From positions 52,433,114-52,497,113 of the forward strand of contig NC_088712.1 of assembly GCF_963576615.1 (NCBI RefSeq): 64,000 nt of DNA, given 5' to 3'. The position numbers and the translations under genes were made by a program. Below the pieces are notes generated by a model. That model was given only the letters and a program-made list of their open reading frames with translations, had not been told where the DNA came from and searched no databases. Every line of letters begins with the position of its first letter. The first letter of the stretch is position 1. Source of the stretch: Watersipora subatra. Its lineage: Eukaryota; Bryozoa; Gymnolaemata; Cheilostomatida; Watersiporidae. Positions 23,990 through 35,420 of this stretch are shown piece by piece.

Positions 23990-24731
23990 ACAATGTTGTT
24001 TTTTTTTTAACTTCCAATTTTAGGTTTTCGTAAGGTTCAATTACTATAATTGTGGTTCAAGCCAATTATTTTCATGCAGACAATTATATTATCTCCTTGG
24101 GAAGAGCTTTGCCATTTTCTCTCCATTTGGTCAGACAAAAACTGTACGATATCTCATTTTCACATTTCTACAAGTATCAAAAGGTACCAGTATCGTTGTA
24201 TTCAGAGTTTTGCTGAATAGATTCTGCTGTAACAGTTAAACTTTTTATACACACGTTTCTATGCAAGCATTGTTACTATAAATTTAACATATTCAATACT
24301 TTTATTATGTTTTCTTGCGACTAGTTTTCTTTCTTTTATTAATAGTATCGGCACCGAATCATCTTTTCACTGTAATCGTAGCAAAAACGACTCAAGTTAG
24401 CCATTGCTTGCTAATTATTTCACATTCACATCTAAACCCTTGAATAGTGGCTTTATTTTTGTTAATTTATTTGACCCGCACCAAAGATTTCTCTCATGAT
24501 ATGAAGTTGGAAAATTACAATAGTTTGACAAAGTTGGCAAACCTTTACAGTGGTTTTTATTTTATCTTAAATTGTTTCAACTACATAAAACACTGATTTT
24601 TTTCATGCTTTGTAGTTTAAAAATTAGAATGGCAAATTATTTTGAATATGTTGTTGCATTTGTTAAATACAAGTCAATTTTTGGTCCAAATAATTTGTTA
24701 TTATCCGGGCAACGCAGGATAGTACAGCTAG
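23990..24731 (+). mobile_element. Helitron-like element, 3' end
   Basis: The segment ends with a short hairpin (TATCC - 10-base loop - GGATA at 24702-24721), then GTACAG and CTAG at 24728-24731, followed by T. This is the Helitron 3' signature: a terminal hairpin, then CTRR, inserted before T. The left boundary is not determined. The preceding few hundred bases (for example TCTCATGATATGAAGTT near 24490) resemble 29515-29600 ahead of a second, more diverged terminus. No Rep/helicase is encoded, so it is non-autonomous. Confidence 0.6.
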
Positions 24732-26013
24732 TTTATACATATATAAATCTCTGTGTTTGTCAATCTCTGTCTGTCATTTGTCTGATCATACTGAGTTTCA
24801 ACTCTGGCATTTAAATCGCAAGTCAGCACACCAGATCACGTACTTACAAAGCTAATTGGTTCTTATCACACCTATCACTCTTATCATCTACTGTATATCT
24901 TTTCACAATTACACACAATAAATGTGCACTTTTTACTATTAATTAATACAGTGCTAGGTTATGGTTATAGTGCCCTCAGATTACGATGCCCTGTTATATG
25001 ATTTTTGGCCATACAAGGTAAAACACAATGTTCTCTCGCTCCTCACCATACCAGGATGAGAGTTTTTAGTGTTTTTTTCTGATTTACAATTGTAACATAA
25101 ATTTTTCTGGAAATAAAATTTGGCAGCCGGTGTGCTGCATAAGGCAAAATAACAAAGATGTGGATACGATATTTGCCAAAGTCACTCTCACAACGCCTGA
25201 AAGAGATATGAGGCTCTCTCTCTTTATCATTTTGTAGTAAAAATGAAACCAAAAACAGCTCGGTAGTAAAATTTTAGCCTATGACCAATGGAAGTTTAGT
25301 TTGGTGAAATAGATAGTGAAACTTAGCTGTAAATATATGTTTAGTAAACTACCATAAATTCATTTAAGTTAAGTTTAATGTTTATGTTATACATGCACGT
25401 CTGTCTTAAAGGTAAAAACTCCCTACAGTGCGTATTGCACATAATACATCAAATGCTACATTTGATTGCATATCATCACCACTAAATAGACTAGAGTTAT
25501 TAAAAGTAATTACAGTTACTAATTTTAATATATTATTTTGTTACTAATTTTTAGCCTGTAGGCTAGAGTAAGTATATAAAAAATTGAGGATTTTAACCAA
25601 GGGGTGTTTGCTTTAGATAATTATTACGGATTTTTTCCGATAACAATCTATACCACATTCGCATTAAGATGCAAACACTGAAACAAATTAAAACTGTATG
25701 GTAAGAGTCTATTGTACTACCTTTTTTGTATACTATTTAACTCTTTGGGGACGAATCACGTGAAAGCCCGTCAAACGGGCAATGTCTCAGAGGCCGAATC
25801 ACGTGAAAGCCCGTTAGAAATCAGTCTACGATAGACCTTTTTTAAAATATTTTATTTTTTAAGAAAATAGCGTTTAAAAATAAAATTAATTATTTCATCA
25901 ATTTTAGTAGGTTTTGTAGTAATGTTTTGAGACTGAAAAGTAATCCCTAATACGCATGTGCAAGAAGAACACGTTGCAAAAAATTGCTCTTCCTTTTTGG
26001 AAAGCTAGTCAAA

Positions 26014-27678
26014 ATGGACGGACGTGATTGCTCCAGCTCAGCGAAAAAAGTACGTTTAGATGAAGACATCAACTGGTTCGACAGTGAGGAAGAGGATATC
26101 AGGTCAGAAGAAAGTGGGGAAGACGATGCATGTGAAATAGAAAATCAACAGAGTGAATCTGATAGCGAAAATGAGAGTGAAACGGACGGCGATGAAACAG
26201 GGAGTATTTACGGCTTTCAAAGAGGAGCCGACTTAAAACCCAAAGATTTGCATTTTGATGAAAGCTTGGCAGGAGTAAAATGTCGAATTCCTGGACAGAT
26301 AAGTATTCTTGATTATTTAAAACTTTTTATCACATCGGCCATCATGAATGTAATAGTGAACGAAACAAATAGATATGGCCTTCAAAAACATCGCGATGCC
26401 TGGGAGCCTGTCGATGACAAAGATATTTGGCGAGTTTTTGGTTTAGTTGTGCTCATGGGTATTGTCAAAAAGCCTACTCTAAAATCTTACTGGTCTACCC
26501 GTCCCCATTTATCTACGTCAATATTTGGGAAAATAATTTCAAGAGACAGGTTTTTAACGATTTTAAACTGTTTACATTTCACTGACAACTCGGAAAACCC
26601 TGCTGGCAATAAATTGTTCAAGCTAGGCAATGTGTTATCCATGATATGTGAGCGGTTATCTTCTGTTTTACTGCCAGGTAAATTTATATCTTTAGATGAA
26701 AGCTTGCTGGCTTGGAAAGGACGGCTTAGCTTCAAACAGTATATTCCATCTAAAAGATCCAGATTTGGAATTAAGATATTTGCTCTCTGCGATGCTGTCT
26801 CTGGCTACGTGCACAAGCTGTCTGTGTACATAGGTAATGAGCGAGAGCAAGCTGAAGGTACCGGCAGAGGAGTCACCCACAATATAGTAATGAAATTAAT
26901 GAATGGTTTGCTGAATACAGGTCGTTGCTTATATATGGACAATTATTATAATTCGCCAGAGTTAGCTGCTGAACTTATAAAAAATAACACTCATGTTTGC
27001 GGAACTTTGCGTCCAAACAGAAAAAGTGTTCCTAAAGATTTAAAATTATGTAATGGAAAAACTATTAAAAAAGGTGAAACAACGAGTTTTTCTAATGGTG
27101 ATTGTATGGTTGGCTGTTGGAGAGATAAAAAATGTATTTGTCTAATTTCAACTATGCATAAAAACATGGAAGTCGTAGATACAGGCAAAGTAAATTATAA
27201 AGGGGGTAAAATTTGCAAACCAGCTGCTATTTTGGATTACAACAAATACATGGGGGGAGTTGACAAATCAGATCAAAACTTGCATTATTATAACGCTGCG
27301 CGTAAAACCATGAAATGGTACAAAAAATTATTTTTTCACTTATTAGATATTTGTGTGTATAATGCAGTCATAGTTTATAGAGTACATAGCGGCTGTAAAA
27401 TAACTGACCTAGAGTTTCGAAATAAATTAATTGAACAGATATTTGAATACACTGGATCTTGCCGCAAATACACTAGTTCCTGCGCTTCAACTTCTTCCCC
27501 TCATCGACTAGTGCTAAATAGTCCAGGAAAAAATAGAAAACCAAAATATAGAGTTTGTAAGTGCTGCTCAAGGCGAAATGATGACGGCACCCGTAAACGA
27601 AGCGAAACTAAATTTAGATGCCTAGCATGTGGAGTATCTTTGTGCGAGTCATGTTTTATTCCTTACCATGCTAGATAA
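26014..27678 (+). CDS. piggyBac transposase, intact, 554 residues
   Basis: The ATG at 26014 has a strong Kozak context (AAAATGG). The frame is uninterrupted to the stop at 27676-27678. Residues 1-65 are acidic and Ser/Glu-rich with a KKVR patch. The DDE-type transposase domain follows (about 75-455), with catalytic Asp candidates D228 (SLDESLLAW), D309 (YMDNYYNSP) and D417 (GGVDKSD). A Cys-rich zinc-binding tail covers 515-552 (CKCCSRR, CLACG, CESCFIPYH). Length and domain order match active piggyBac/PGBD-type transposases, which cut and paste at TTAA. No intron is needed. With matching ends and an open gene this copy may be active or recently active. The alternative, domestication to a host gene, is less likely because the element ends persist. 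Confidence 0.95.
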   Translation: MDGRDCSSSAKKVRLDEDINWFDSEEEDIRSEESGEDDACEIENQQSESDSENESETDGDETGSIYGFQRGADLKPKDLHFDESLAGVKCRIPGQISILDYLKLFITSAIMNVIVNETNRYGLQKHRDAWEPVDDKDIWRVFGLVVLMGIVKKPTLKSYWSTRPHLSTSIFGKIISRDRFLTILNCLHFTDNSENPAGNKLFKLGNVLSMICERLSSVLLPGKFISLDESLLAWKGRLSFKQYIPSKRSRFGIKIFALCDAVSGYVHKLSVYIGNEREQAEGTGRGVTHNIVMKLMNGLLNTGRCLYMDNYYNSPELAAELIKNNTHVCGTLRPNRKSVPKDLKLCNGKTIKKGETTSFSNGDCMVGCWRDKKCICLISTMHKNMEVVDTGKVNYKGGKICKPAAILDYNKYMGGVDKSDQNLHYYNAARKTMKWYKKLFFHLLDICVYNAVIVYRVHSGCKITDLEFRNKLIEQIFEYTGSCRKYTSSCASTSSPHRLVLNSPGKNRKPKYRVCKCCSRRNDDGTRKRSETKFRCLACGVSLCESCFIPYHAR

Positions 27679-27780
27679 ATTTCTTTACAAATTGTAATTT
27701 ATTTAGTTTTGGCAACTGTTTCATTGCTTTGTATTTTTAACTTTTGTACATACATTTGCTGAAATGTCATCTAGTCTATT

Positions 27781-27870
27781 GTATTTGTTCTGCATTGCAT
27801 TGATATGTTGTATTTGTTCTGCATTGCATTGATATGTTGTATTTGTTGTCCATTGCCCTTTTCAGGGCAG
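27781..27870 (+). repeat. 30-bp direct duplication in the piggyBac 3' region
   Basis: The unit TTGTATTTGTTCTGCATTGC plus ATTGATATG occurs twice in succession, followed by a third partial unit. Confidence 0.75.
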
Positions 27871-28139
27871 CCAACTAATCAAAAGAGTTCAGTTCACATA
27901 TTCTGCAATGTAGCAGATTGATTTCTCCATGATTTGCTGTGTCTGTTCATAATAAATGTTGCTTCTTGTCTGTTGCTGCTTCACCAAATGTGTGAATACA
28001 TGCCCATCACTCCATTCTTCTTGTACACAAACAGTTAATCTTTGCTGCAGCGCATATGAGTCTGTGCAATGAGTTGATATGCAAAATTGATACATATATA
28101 GCTTCAAGAAATAAATAATAATAATTTGAATGCAAAAAA

Positions 28140-29100
28140 ATCATAACTGCAAACATATAGATCTGAAGATGCTAAGTTTTCACAAGCTGTCTGGAGGAAA
28201 CAATCTCAGTCTGTAGAAAAATATCTCAGCTTTCAGATGCATATTCATTTGCAGCTTTATGCCAAATTGCACAAGAGTTATAGCAAGGTTGGAGCTGCCT
28301 TGTCGGGCGACTGTTGCAGGGTTATCGACATGGCGTCATGAGCATTTTGAAGGTCTTCACCCGCAATGCACCGAAGCTCCTAATTCTACTTTTAATGCAC
28401 TTAAACAATTTTTTTTTTTTGCAAACTCTTGCAAGCATATGACACTGTGCAGATGCTTATTATAAATAATTTTCACAGAGTTATTGCTTTTAAAAATGTA
28501 TTTGTTATCGATATTTTATGGAAAAAGAAGTGAAAACTTGGACAAATTAATAATTTTTCAAAAATAATCACAGACTATTTCCAGGAAATTATTGGCTGCC
28601 TGTTGAGTAATTTCTAAGCTGTCCAATGCATATTAATTTATAGCTCCATGTCAATTTGCATGCAAGTTATTGCGATTTTTAGGGGGCCATGTCAGGCCTT
28701 CAATTTTTGCTTGTCTTATAGGTCGCGCACTGAGAATTTCGAGGGGCGCTCCCGTAATGTATCGGAGCTCATAACTTTACTTTCAAAGCCCTTAGACGAC
28801 CAATTTTTTTTGCAAACTGTTGTGAACCTATGAATCCTTGCAAGTAGTATTTGTACAACATTCTCGATTATTCGTATCAATTTGGAAAATGCAATGGAAG
28901 TTGGCACATGAAAATAAAAAAATCATCTCTTCAACAAATTGACACGTTTGCTGGAAAGCATTTGCAAGCTAATTGCATGCAAAAACAATGAGCTTGTAGA
29001 ACAATTTCTCAGCTTTCTCATGCATGTTGATTTATGCCACTACCGCAGTTGTGATGTAAGTTACTGCAGTTTTTATGCAGTCATGTCGAAGGGTCAAATC
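28140..29100 (+). repeat. Three diverged tandem units of about 390 bp inside piggyBac element 2
   Basis: A landmark of the form ATTTCTCAGCTTTC-CATGCAT-TT-AT-TATGCC occurs near 28221, 28610 and 29004, spaced 388-394 bp. Each unit continues with similar text (AAGTTATTGC, TTTTTTTGCAAACT). The third is cut short by the element's right end. No coding capacity is convincing. Confidence 0.65.
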
Positions 29101-29640
29101 GCCCTAGTAATTGCCCCCGTCCGCTGGTACTTTCCAAGCCGTAAGCCGACCGTCGCTAAAGGGTTAAAAAAAAATAAAGAAGTTTATTTTGTGAACATAA
29201 CCTACTTTTATTTACTTCATAATTTTCCACTGTGCCGTTACCCTCCTATTTGAGTTTTTCTTCCAGAGTTCGATTGCTAAATCTCTGCAGGTTGAACAAC
29301 TTTTTATATGAACAATTGTATTTTCTCTAGTATAACTGCCTCTAGATTCTCTCTTCATTCTGTCCAACAAAGTAACAGACAAGGACAGTCCGATATTTTA
29401 ATGTCACACTTGCACCAGTATCTCCCATCACAACTCTAATCACAACGAGCTTCTCCTGCAACATTAATGTTTTTTATACACACACTTTTATGAACTCAAT
29501 GTTTTATCATCTCAAAGACACTTTTCTCATGTTATGAAGTTTAAAGGTTGGAATTATAAATGTTGCGTATGTTAAAAAAATGATTTTCTGTCCAAAGACT
29601 ATTGTATTACTCCGAGGTAATGCCGGGCATTCATTTACAT

Positions 29641-30764
29641 GTCATGTAGTATTTTCTAAATTTTAATTTAATAGTTTCTATATTAGATGTGTTTTTATTC
29701 AGTCCTGTTGCCAAATGATCGGCCTGTAAGTTGTTGTGTTATCAAGTCTTACCAATTATACCACTACACTAATAAAAACTATGCATAACTCTGTTAATAT
29801 AACATAATATTTTAGTTGGTTTTGCTAAATGTGTAAATGTAATACATTTGTTCAGGATGGATGTGATTCTTTTTCATAGTCTCAATTATGCTCACACGAT
29901 ATTCAATCTGCAAATATATTAATTCCAAAGGGTTTAAGACAGTAAGAACTGCCGTTTGAGAGCAGATTTTTTAAAGATCTGCGGCGAGAAAGTTTTAACG
30001 CTTTTAATAAACTTAGGCTGAAACAGAGGTACTTACATTTTCATAATTAGGTTAACTTTCAGGCTATAAACTATTATGATAAGTTACAAAAGTCAATTAA
30101 TTAACCCTGGAGAACTAAGAATAAGCTTCATCAAGAATTGCTACTGATGAAAACAATATTCTAACGGTGATAAAAGAGATAATGTTTCTTCTATTAAAAA
30201 CCGAGTGAATAAAAGCCTTAGTAAAATCCAACAGTTGCAAAAAGAATGACTATTTACTAGTAACTACTAACTAATATATAGATCTTCCTCGTAAGCGCTC
30301 ATCTATCAATTACCATGTACCATGTGGGTGGAGTTGTCAGTGTATACAAAACCAACAGGTTATATATCTGTACAATAATTTGTGTCTTTTTGACCAATTA
30401 CACATGAAAAAAGGATTATTTTTAAACCTTTTTAGAATGGGTAAAATATAAACCTTATTTACTAATTTTAAAAGCTTTGAAAAAAGGCTTTTCTACAGAC
30501 CCTGTAAAATCGTTCTAAAAACTGGTGGGTTTTTCATCACAACCTTTTAAACAATAGTGGTGAAAAAGGCGTTTATTTTACATAATAGAGTTATTTTTAA
30601 ATTATATGCCATATACAGTAGCTGCTTAGTCATGTTTTAGGTAACAATACAACATTTGTAACAATTGATAAATTAAATTTACAACTTTGTATAAATTTGC
30701 TAAGCCAATATAATATCAAACCAACTGACTCCACTTTTAAGGAATATATCAAATGACTCCGCCT
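29641..30764. other. No gene seen
   Basis: AT-rich DNA without supportable features. Confidence 0.45.
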
Positions 30765-33190
30765 TTAAAGGAATCAATATTTCTAATAGACTTCGGACAA
30801 TGTACAGATTTAACAGCTACAGACCTTCCTTCTTCCTATCCCACAATCCTCTGCCTCCTACCCATGCACCATATTAGTTTCTTTTCAATGAAGCATACAA
30901 AACAGAGGAAAGTTAGTAAATATGATTTTTGTAAAATGTTTGTAATTGCAATCTTAGCGTGACATAAAGGGAAAATTCTGTCTTTCGTTAACTATTTTGT
31001 AGTTAGCAAATAGGTTTTAAAATTATAAAAAGCAAGTTACATGTTGTGTATGTTGTTTTCTCTCTATCAAAACACAATAACTTGTTAAAATGGTTTTTAC
31101 AATTTAATTTCTTACAATTATTTTTTAATAAAAATAGGTTATGACAAACTTTAGCTACCCATAGTAAAAGTAATTGGATGGAAGTGAATGCTCTTGTCTG
31201 TCTGTTCATCTAATTTCTCTATTCAGTTTCCTATTAGCTTTGATAGTCTTTACTCTAAGTTTTATGATAATAAAAACTAAACCTGTTTGTTTCAAAGCCA
31301 CAGTTAAGGGCCAAAAATGTATCACCCTTTAGGATTCGAATTCACAACATTAGGCTTTGTAGCCCACTACTTTATCACCTTCATTGATGAATCATGCGCT
31401 GGCATATTCACATAGTTATGTACACGGTTACACTCTGTGCTTTATTGGGATTTCTGAGGGTGACTCACAGCGAACTGAACTGACAGGAAATTCATAGTTA
31501 GTAAAATGAATAGTGGAATAAATAGAATAGACATAAAGTTTTCCCATTTTATCAGTTTAATGTATTTATCGGTTCAAGTTTGAAGTGAATAGTTTACATT
31601 GACTTGTGACGTAGGAATATGCTACTGGAGATGAGAGGACTACTACGCATGTTTTAATACTTCAGTCAAACGCTCTTCTAATGATGCAAAACTAAAGCTA
31701 GATTTTCGTTTTATACTCAAATAGACTTTCTATTAATTGCTCTACACTTATATTAAAACATCAGAGTTTCGGTAATATTAACATTTGTATTCAGTTCCTC
31801 ACAGTTGGGTTTGAGAGCCAGGCAATGCTTTTAACATTAAATAAGCTGCAGTTAAAACACGGAACTCTTTCAGACCAATCTAGCAACTCTTTCTACATGT
31901 GAGACTATTTTAACCCCATTACACTGTCATTTTACAGTAGTAAAGATTACTCAGTACATCCAGAGATTGAACTAGTACACAGAGTAAAGTACTAGACGAC
32001 CAAGTTAAGTGCCATGAGATTGAGTCTCCCACACATCATTCCTTTATAAAATCCTTCAACTACAACTGATATCATCTTATCTGTGCAATAATTTTAAGCA
32101 GAATTACAAAATGAACAGTGTTTTATTATTAGATAAATTTAAAAATCAATATTTTGAAAGACCAAGTTTATTTGCTTCATTTCTGTATAAAATAAAAGCT
32201 CAAAACGCCTGAACACAGTTAATTCATTTGGCAAAACACAGGAAGACTATTTTTCAAAGTTCAGTGTGGTTATGCACAATTTTCTGCACTAAAAATAAGC
32301 AATATTTATGGAGATTTTAATTCGCTAGACATTTGACATGCATCACGAATAGCAAATTAAGCATGAGCAATGAATTCAATGAAATGCAGAGGTGATGGTG
32401 ATTTATAGCTGATCAATCTTACTGAAATGACAAGTACTTGGTCTAGATTCAGTCTCACATGTCTGTTGCCCTGCTGTCGTAAAGTTTTATTCATAAAAAA
32501 TGAGCTAAGATATTAAATATGGACTATTGTTATTCCAGGCTTAGAGTTGTGACACTTGGTATGTTTTGCAAGTACATATAGTGCAGAATAACACAACTCG
32601 TATGTGTTTTTATCTATTCAAGAACTTTGCTGTGTCATTCAATGTTATCAGATAGACTGCCAATCAAAAAGAAGTTGCATGAATTGCCACTGTCAATGAA
32701 ATTGCATGAATATATAAGAGGGACTGCGTGTACATAAAAGTATTTGAATTATAAAATATCGAGAGGTTTTAACTCGCTATGTTAGGTTAGGCTCCTAGAT
32801 TGTTATTAATCAGCTAAAAGATTTTCATGGATTGAGAGAATAGTTGATCACTTTATTGAATAAAGAAAACAAAAAGAAAAACAAGTTTTGCTTAGATCCC
32901 TGTTGGTTGAGATGACAAACAAACGAGAAGAAATATCACTTCAATTCAAAGTAACTTCTTGAGTTTTTATTACCGCTTCCTTAAATAATCGCTTCATCAT
33001 TTTTAGTCTAAAAATAACAAGGAGAAAGTAGAAAATTTTTGGTAAACAAAGCTAAATAATTAATAGTTTCGTGAAATTATGGTCTTTATATCTGTTACCA
33101 GATTTCTCCAACATGACAAAAAGTTTTTAAACCTATTTCAACACCTAATAATTTTTATTTGAGAATCTACCACATATTTGCAGTATGCGG
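30765..33190 (-). repeat. Repeat R1, uninterrupted copy
   Basis: A 2.4 kb segment whose reverse complement aligns with 7765-9150 and then with 14597-15665, in that order. Similarity is high in many blocks with small insertions and deletions throughout, so the copies are old. It includes a SINE-like B-box module near 31280-31385. No open frame longer than about 70 residues is present, and no terminal inverted repeats were recognised. Confidence 0.8.
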
Positions 33191-35224
33191 TACACAGCTT
33201 CACTACACTACTATATCTACTACTACTATTATACTACAACTACTATAGAAGTAGAAGATATTAAATAAAAACAACAACTAAACCTCTCAAAAATTCATCA
33301 AAAACTATGCTTCATCAAACATTTTATAGTCAGCAGTGCTTGAGGTAAAGAAGCAAAAGGGTATCCAGCGGTAAATAACGGCTCATGTATAAACAGTCTG
33401 TGCCTGTGTTTGAGTTATGAAACAAATTTGACAAACTGTTAACTTTAAGGCCATTAGGTGTTACACAAAGTAAGTCTTCAAAAAGTGTACTCTCAAATTT
33501 CTTTTTCATGAAGTGAAAGATACCTTAAAAAGAGTTGGCAAGTTTAGTAAAAATTGAATGAACTTACTTTTTATCCAAATAATCTGTTTTACAATGAAAC
33601 TAATTAGCTGTTGGCGTTGTATGAGGTTCTGAAGCTCTGCAACAAACAACACAGACCTTACAGAATCTACCGTGATAGTATAAAACACAAAGAAATATAT
33701 CGCCTTGACAGTGCAAATTTTGTTTTAAATAATTACGTGCTAAAAAATTAAAGTATTTACAAGATTTATTAAAAATGATAACTTTTCTTAAAGTGGGACA
33801 AAAAGCTGAGTCATGCTGTGCATATTGTTGCTGACCTGAACAGTTCGATACAACAGAGAGACCTATTATCAAGCTTAAATAAAGGCAAAATGACTACAAT
33901 ACTGATAATATTAACCTCTGAACCCAAACCATGCGAGACTTTTCTTCTTAAAACTACCTAATGTAAACCAGAGCCTGAACCTAGAAGTTGCTGATTCCTA
34001 TAAAATGTCTTTTTATAAACCAACTGTGGATTGTTGAATCATGTAGTCAAATTTGAGCTTTAGAACAGAGAGTCTTTGTGTTACCACAGTCTAACCTTTC
34101 AATATTTTAAGGTTACAAACCCGCCCCATGAAAATAACTAAAATAATATTTAACATAGTTTCTAATGAACACCACAGATCATCACAAACTAGTTTCATCT
34201 AGCGAATTGAATAATATTTGATGTGTTTGCTCGGAGAGGAAAACAACATTAGCGAGTCATTCAGTTTTGGTGATACAACATTTTCATTACTTATTGTGCT
34301 CTTTCTCTCACCTTTTTGATAATTAGTTTTTATTTACTGTGGGTAAAACTATGATAACTTTATGGTAAACGATGCATAAAACAGATTATTTTAATGTTAC
34401 GGCTTCACAGAAGGCCAACTTGGTAGGGGCGAAAATAAATTTGGTCAAGTGAACTAAAACGGTGAAACAGAATATATTTGCCGGAGACTTAGTCTTATTT
34501 GTTCAACCATGGCTACCATTCTTGAAAATAAAATGCTTACAGTAATCTTTATTACAGTACATGCAGAGTAATTTGCTCAGGATGTTTCGACTTAAACTGA
34601 AACAGAGTTACCCAGCATCTTATGAAGGGATCAGAGTCACAAATTGACAACATCCTGTAATTTTAATCAATGATATCACTTAAGAAGGCTCAACAATGTT
34701 ATTACAAATCTATATGATTAAATATCAATGTAGGTCCAGCTGTCGTTGTCTGTTTGGATGCCTGCCTGCTTGGCCATAGCTATTAAAATCTTGATATTGC
34801 AACAACAGGTTGGCAACCCAAATGTCTAACCAGGATTCTATGAACACTCCTACGATTCAAAGCGCTTAATATGTACTTTATACGCACATTTCCTAATTTC
34901 CCATGCTAAATGATGTATTAATCGAAACTCTATGAACACTGTTAACTCTATTTCTGTCCCTCCCATATTAGGGCTAGATCATTTTTCACAAAATGATATC
35001 AACAATAATTTGGGCAATTGTGTCTCACTTCAGCGTCATATGTAAAATGAGTTTGGAAACAGACAAGTCATAAGTTTGGTAAAAGTCTCAAAACTAGGGA
35101 CTAAGCAACAAATTCATAATAATGAAGAACTAAAATGATTGTGTGAAACATTCAATAAATTGTTACTGTTGACTTATTATTAACCTTAGTAACCTGGCAT
35201 TTTTGGTGGGCTAGAAATCATTAG
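33191..35224. other. No gene seen
   Basis: A short run of CTA/CTACTACTA repeats lies at about 33200-33250. The 90-residue minus frame at 33600-33872 has no recognisable motif. Confidence 0.45.
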
Positions 35225-35420
35225 GCATGCTGGTTAAGGGGGAATAATAACTATTTGCACAATTATATCGCATCACCAGAGAGCAGTTGACTGGTGAAGC
35301 TGTTGGGAAGTTAATTTAGCAAACATAATATTGGGAGTTTGAATCCCATAAAATGCAACATTTTGCATAACCTTTAACTAGTGTATCAGACAGGCGGACA
35401 TGACAATCTTATAATAGTAA
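35225..35420 (+). repeat. SINE-like fragment
   Basis: A B-box-like GGGAGTTTGAATCCC near 35337 is followed by AAAATGCAACATTTTGC and an ACAGGCGGACATGACAATCT stretch. The last resembles the ACAGACACGGTTCT tail of the minus-strand SINE copy at 47050-47190. Fragmentary. Confidence 0.4.

Larger units (their letters stand above)
25737..29167 (+). mobile_element. piggyBac-family DNA transposon, element 2
   Basis: TTAA lies at 25737-25740 and 29164-29167. Reading inward, the left end is CTCTTTGGGGACG and the right end is CCCTTTAGCGACGG, which agree at most positions. The left end carries two direct copies of CGAATCACGTGAAAGCCCGT (25752-25771 and 25795-25814). The transposase occupies 26014-27678 on the plus strand. 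The remaining 1.5 kb has a 30-bp duplication near 27785-27850 and three diverged units of about 390 bp. Its sequence is unrelated to element 1 apart from the family hallmarks. Confidence 0.88.
24732..29640 (+). mobile_element. Possible second Helitron-like element, interrupted by piggyBac element 2
   Basis: Directly after the first 3' end comes AT-rich text and TCTCTGTGTTTGTC, which looks like a Helitron-type 5' start. At 29601-29640 a diverged 3' terminus recurs (TTGTATTAC-TCCGAGGTAATGCCGGGCATTCA, written here in two parts). Removing the TTAA-flanked piggyBac insertion (25737-29167) leaves about 1.5 kb. The terminal CTRR is lost at the right end, so the boundaries are inference. Confidence 0.35.

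Noticed and set aside
26487..27188. Minus-strand frames within the second transposase
   Set aside because: Antisense shadows of a clearly coding frame with catalytic motifs.
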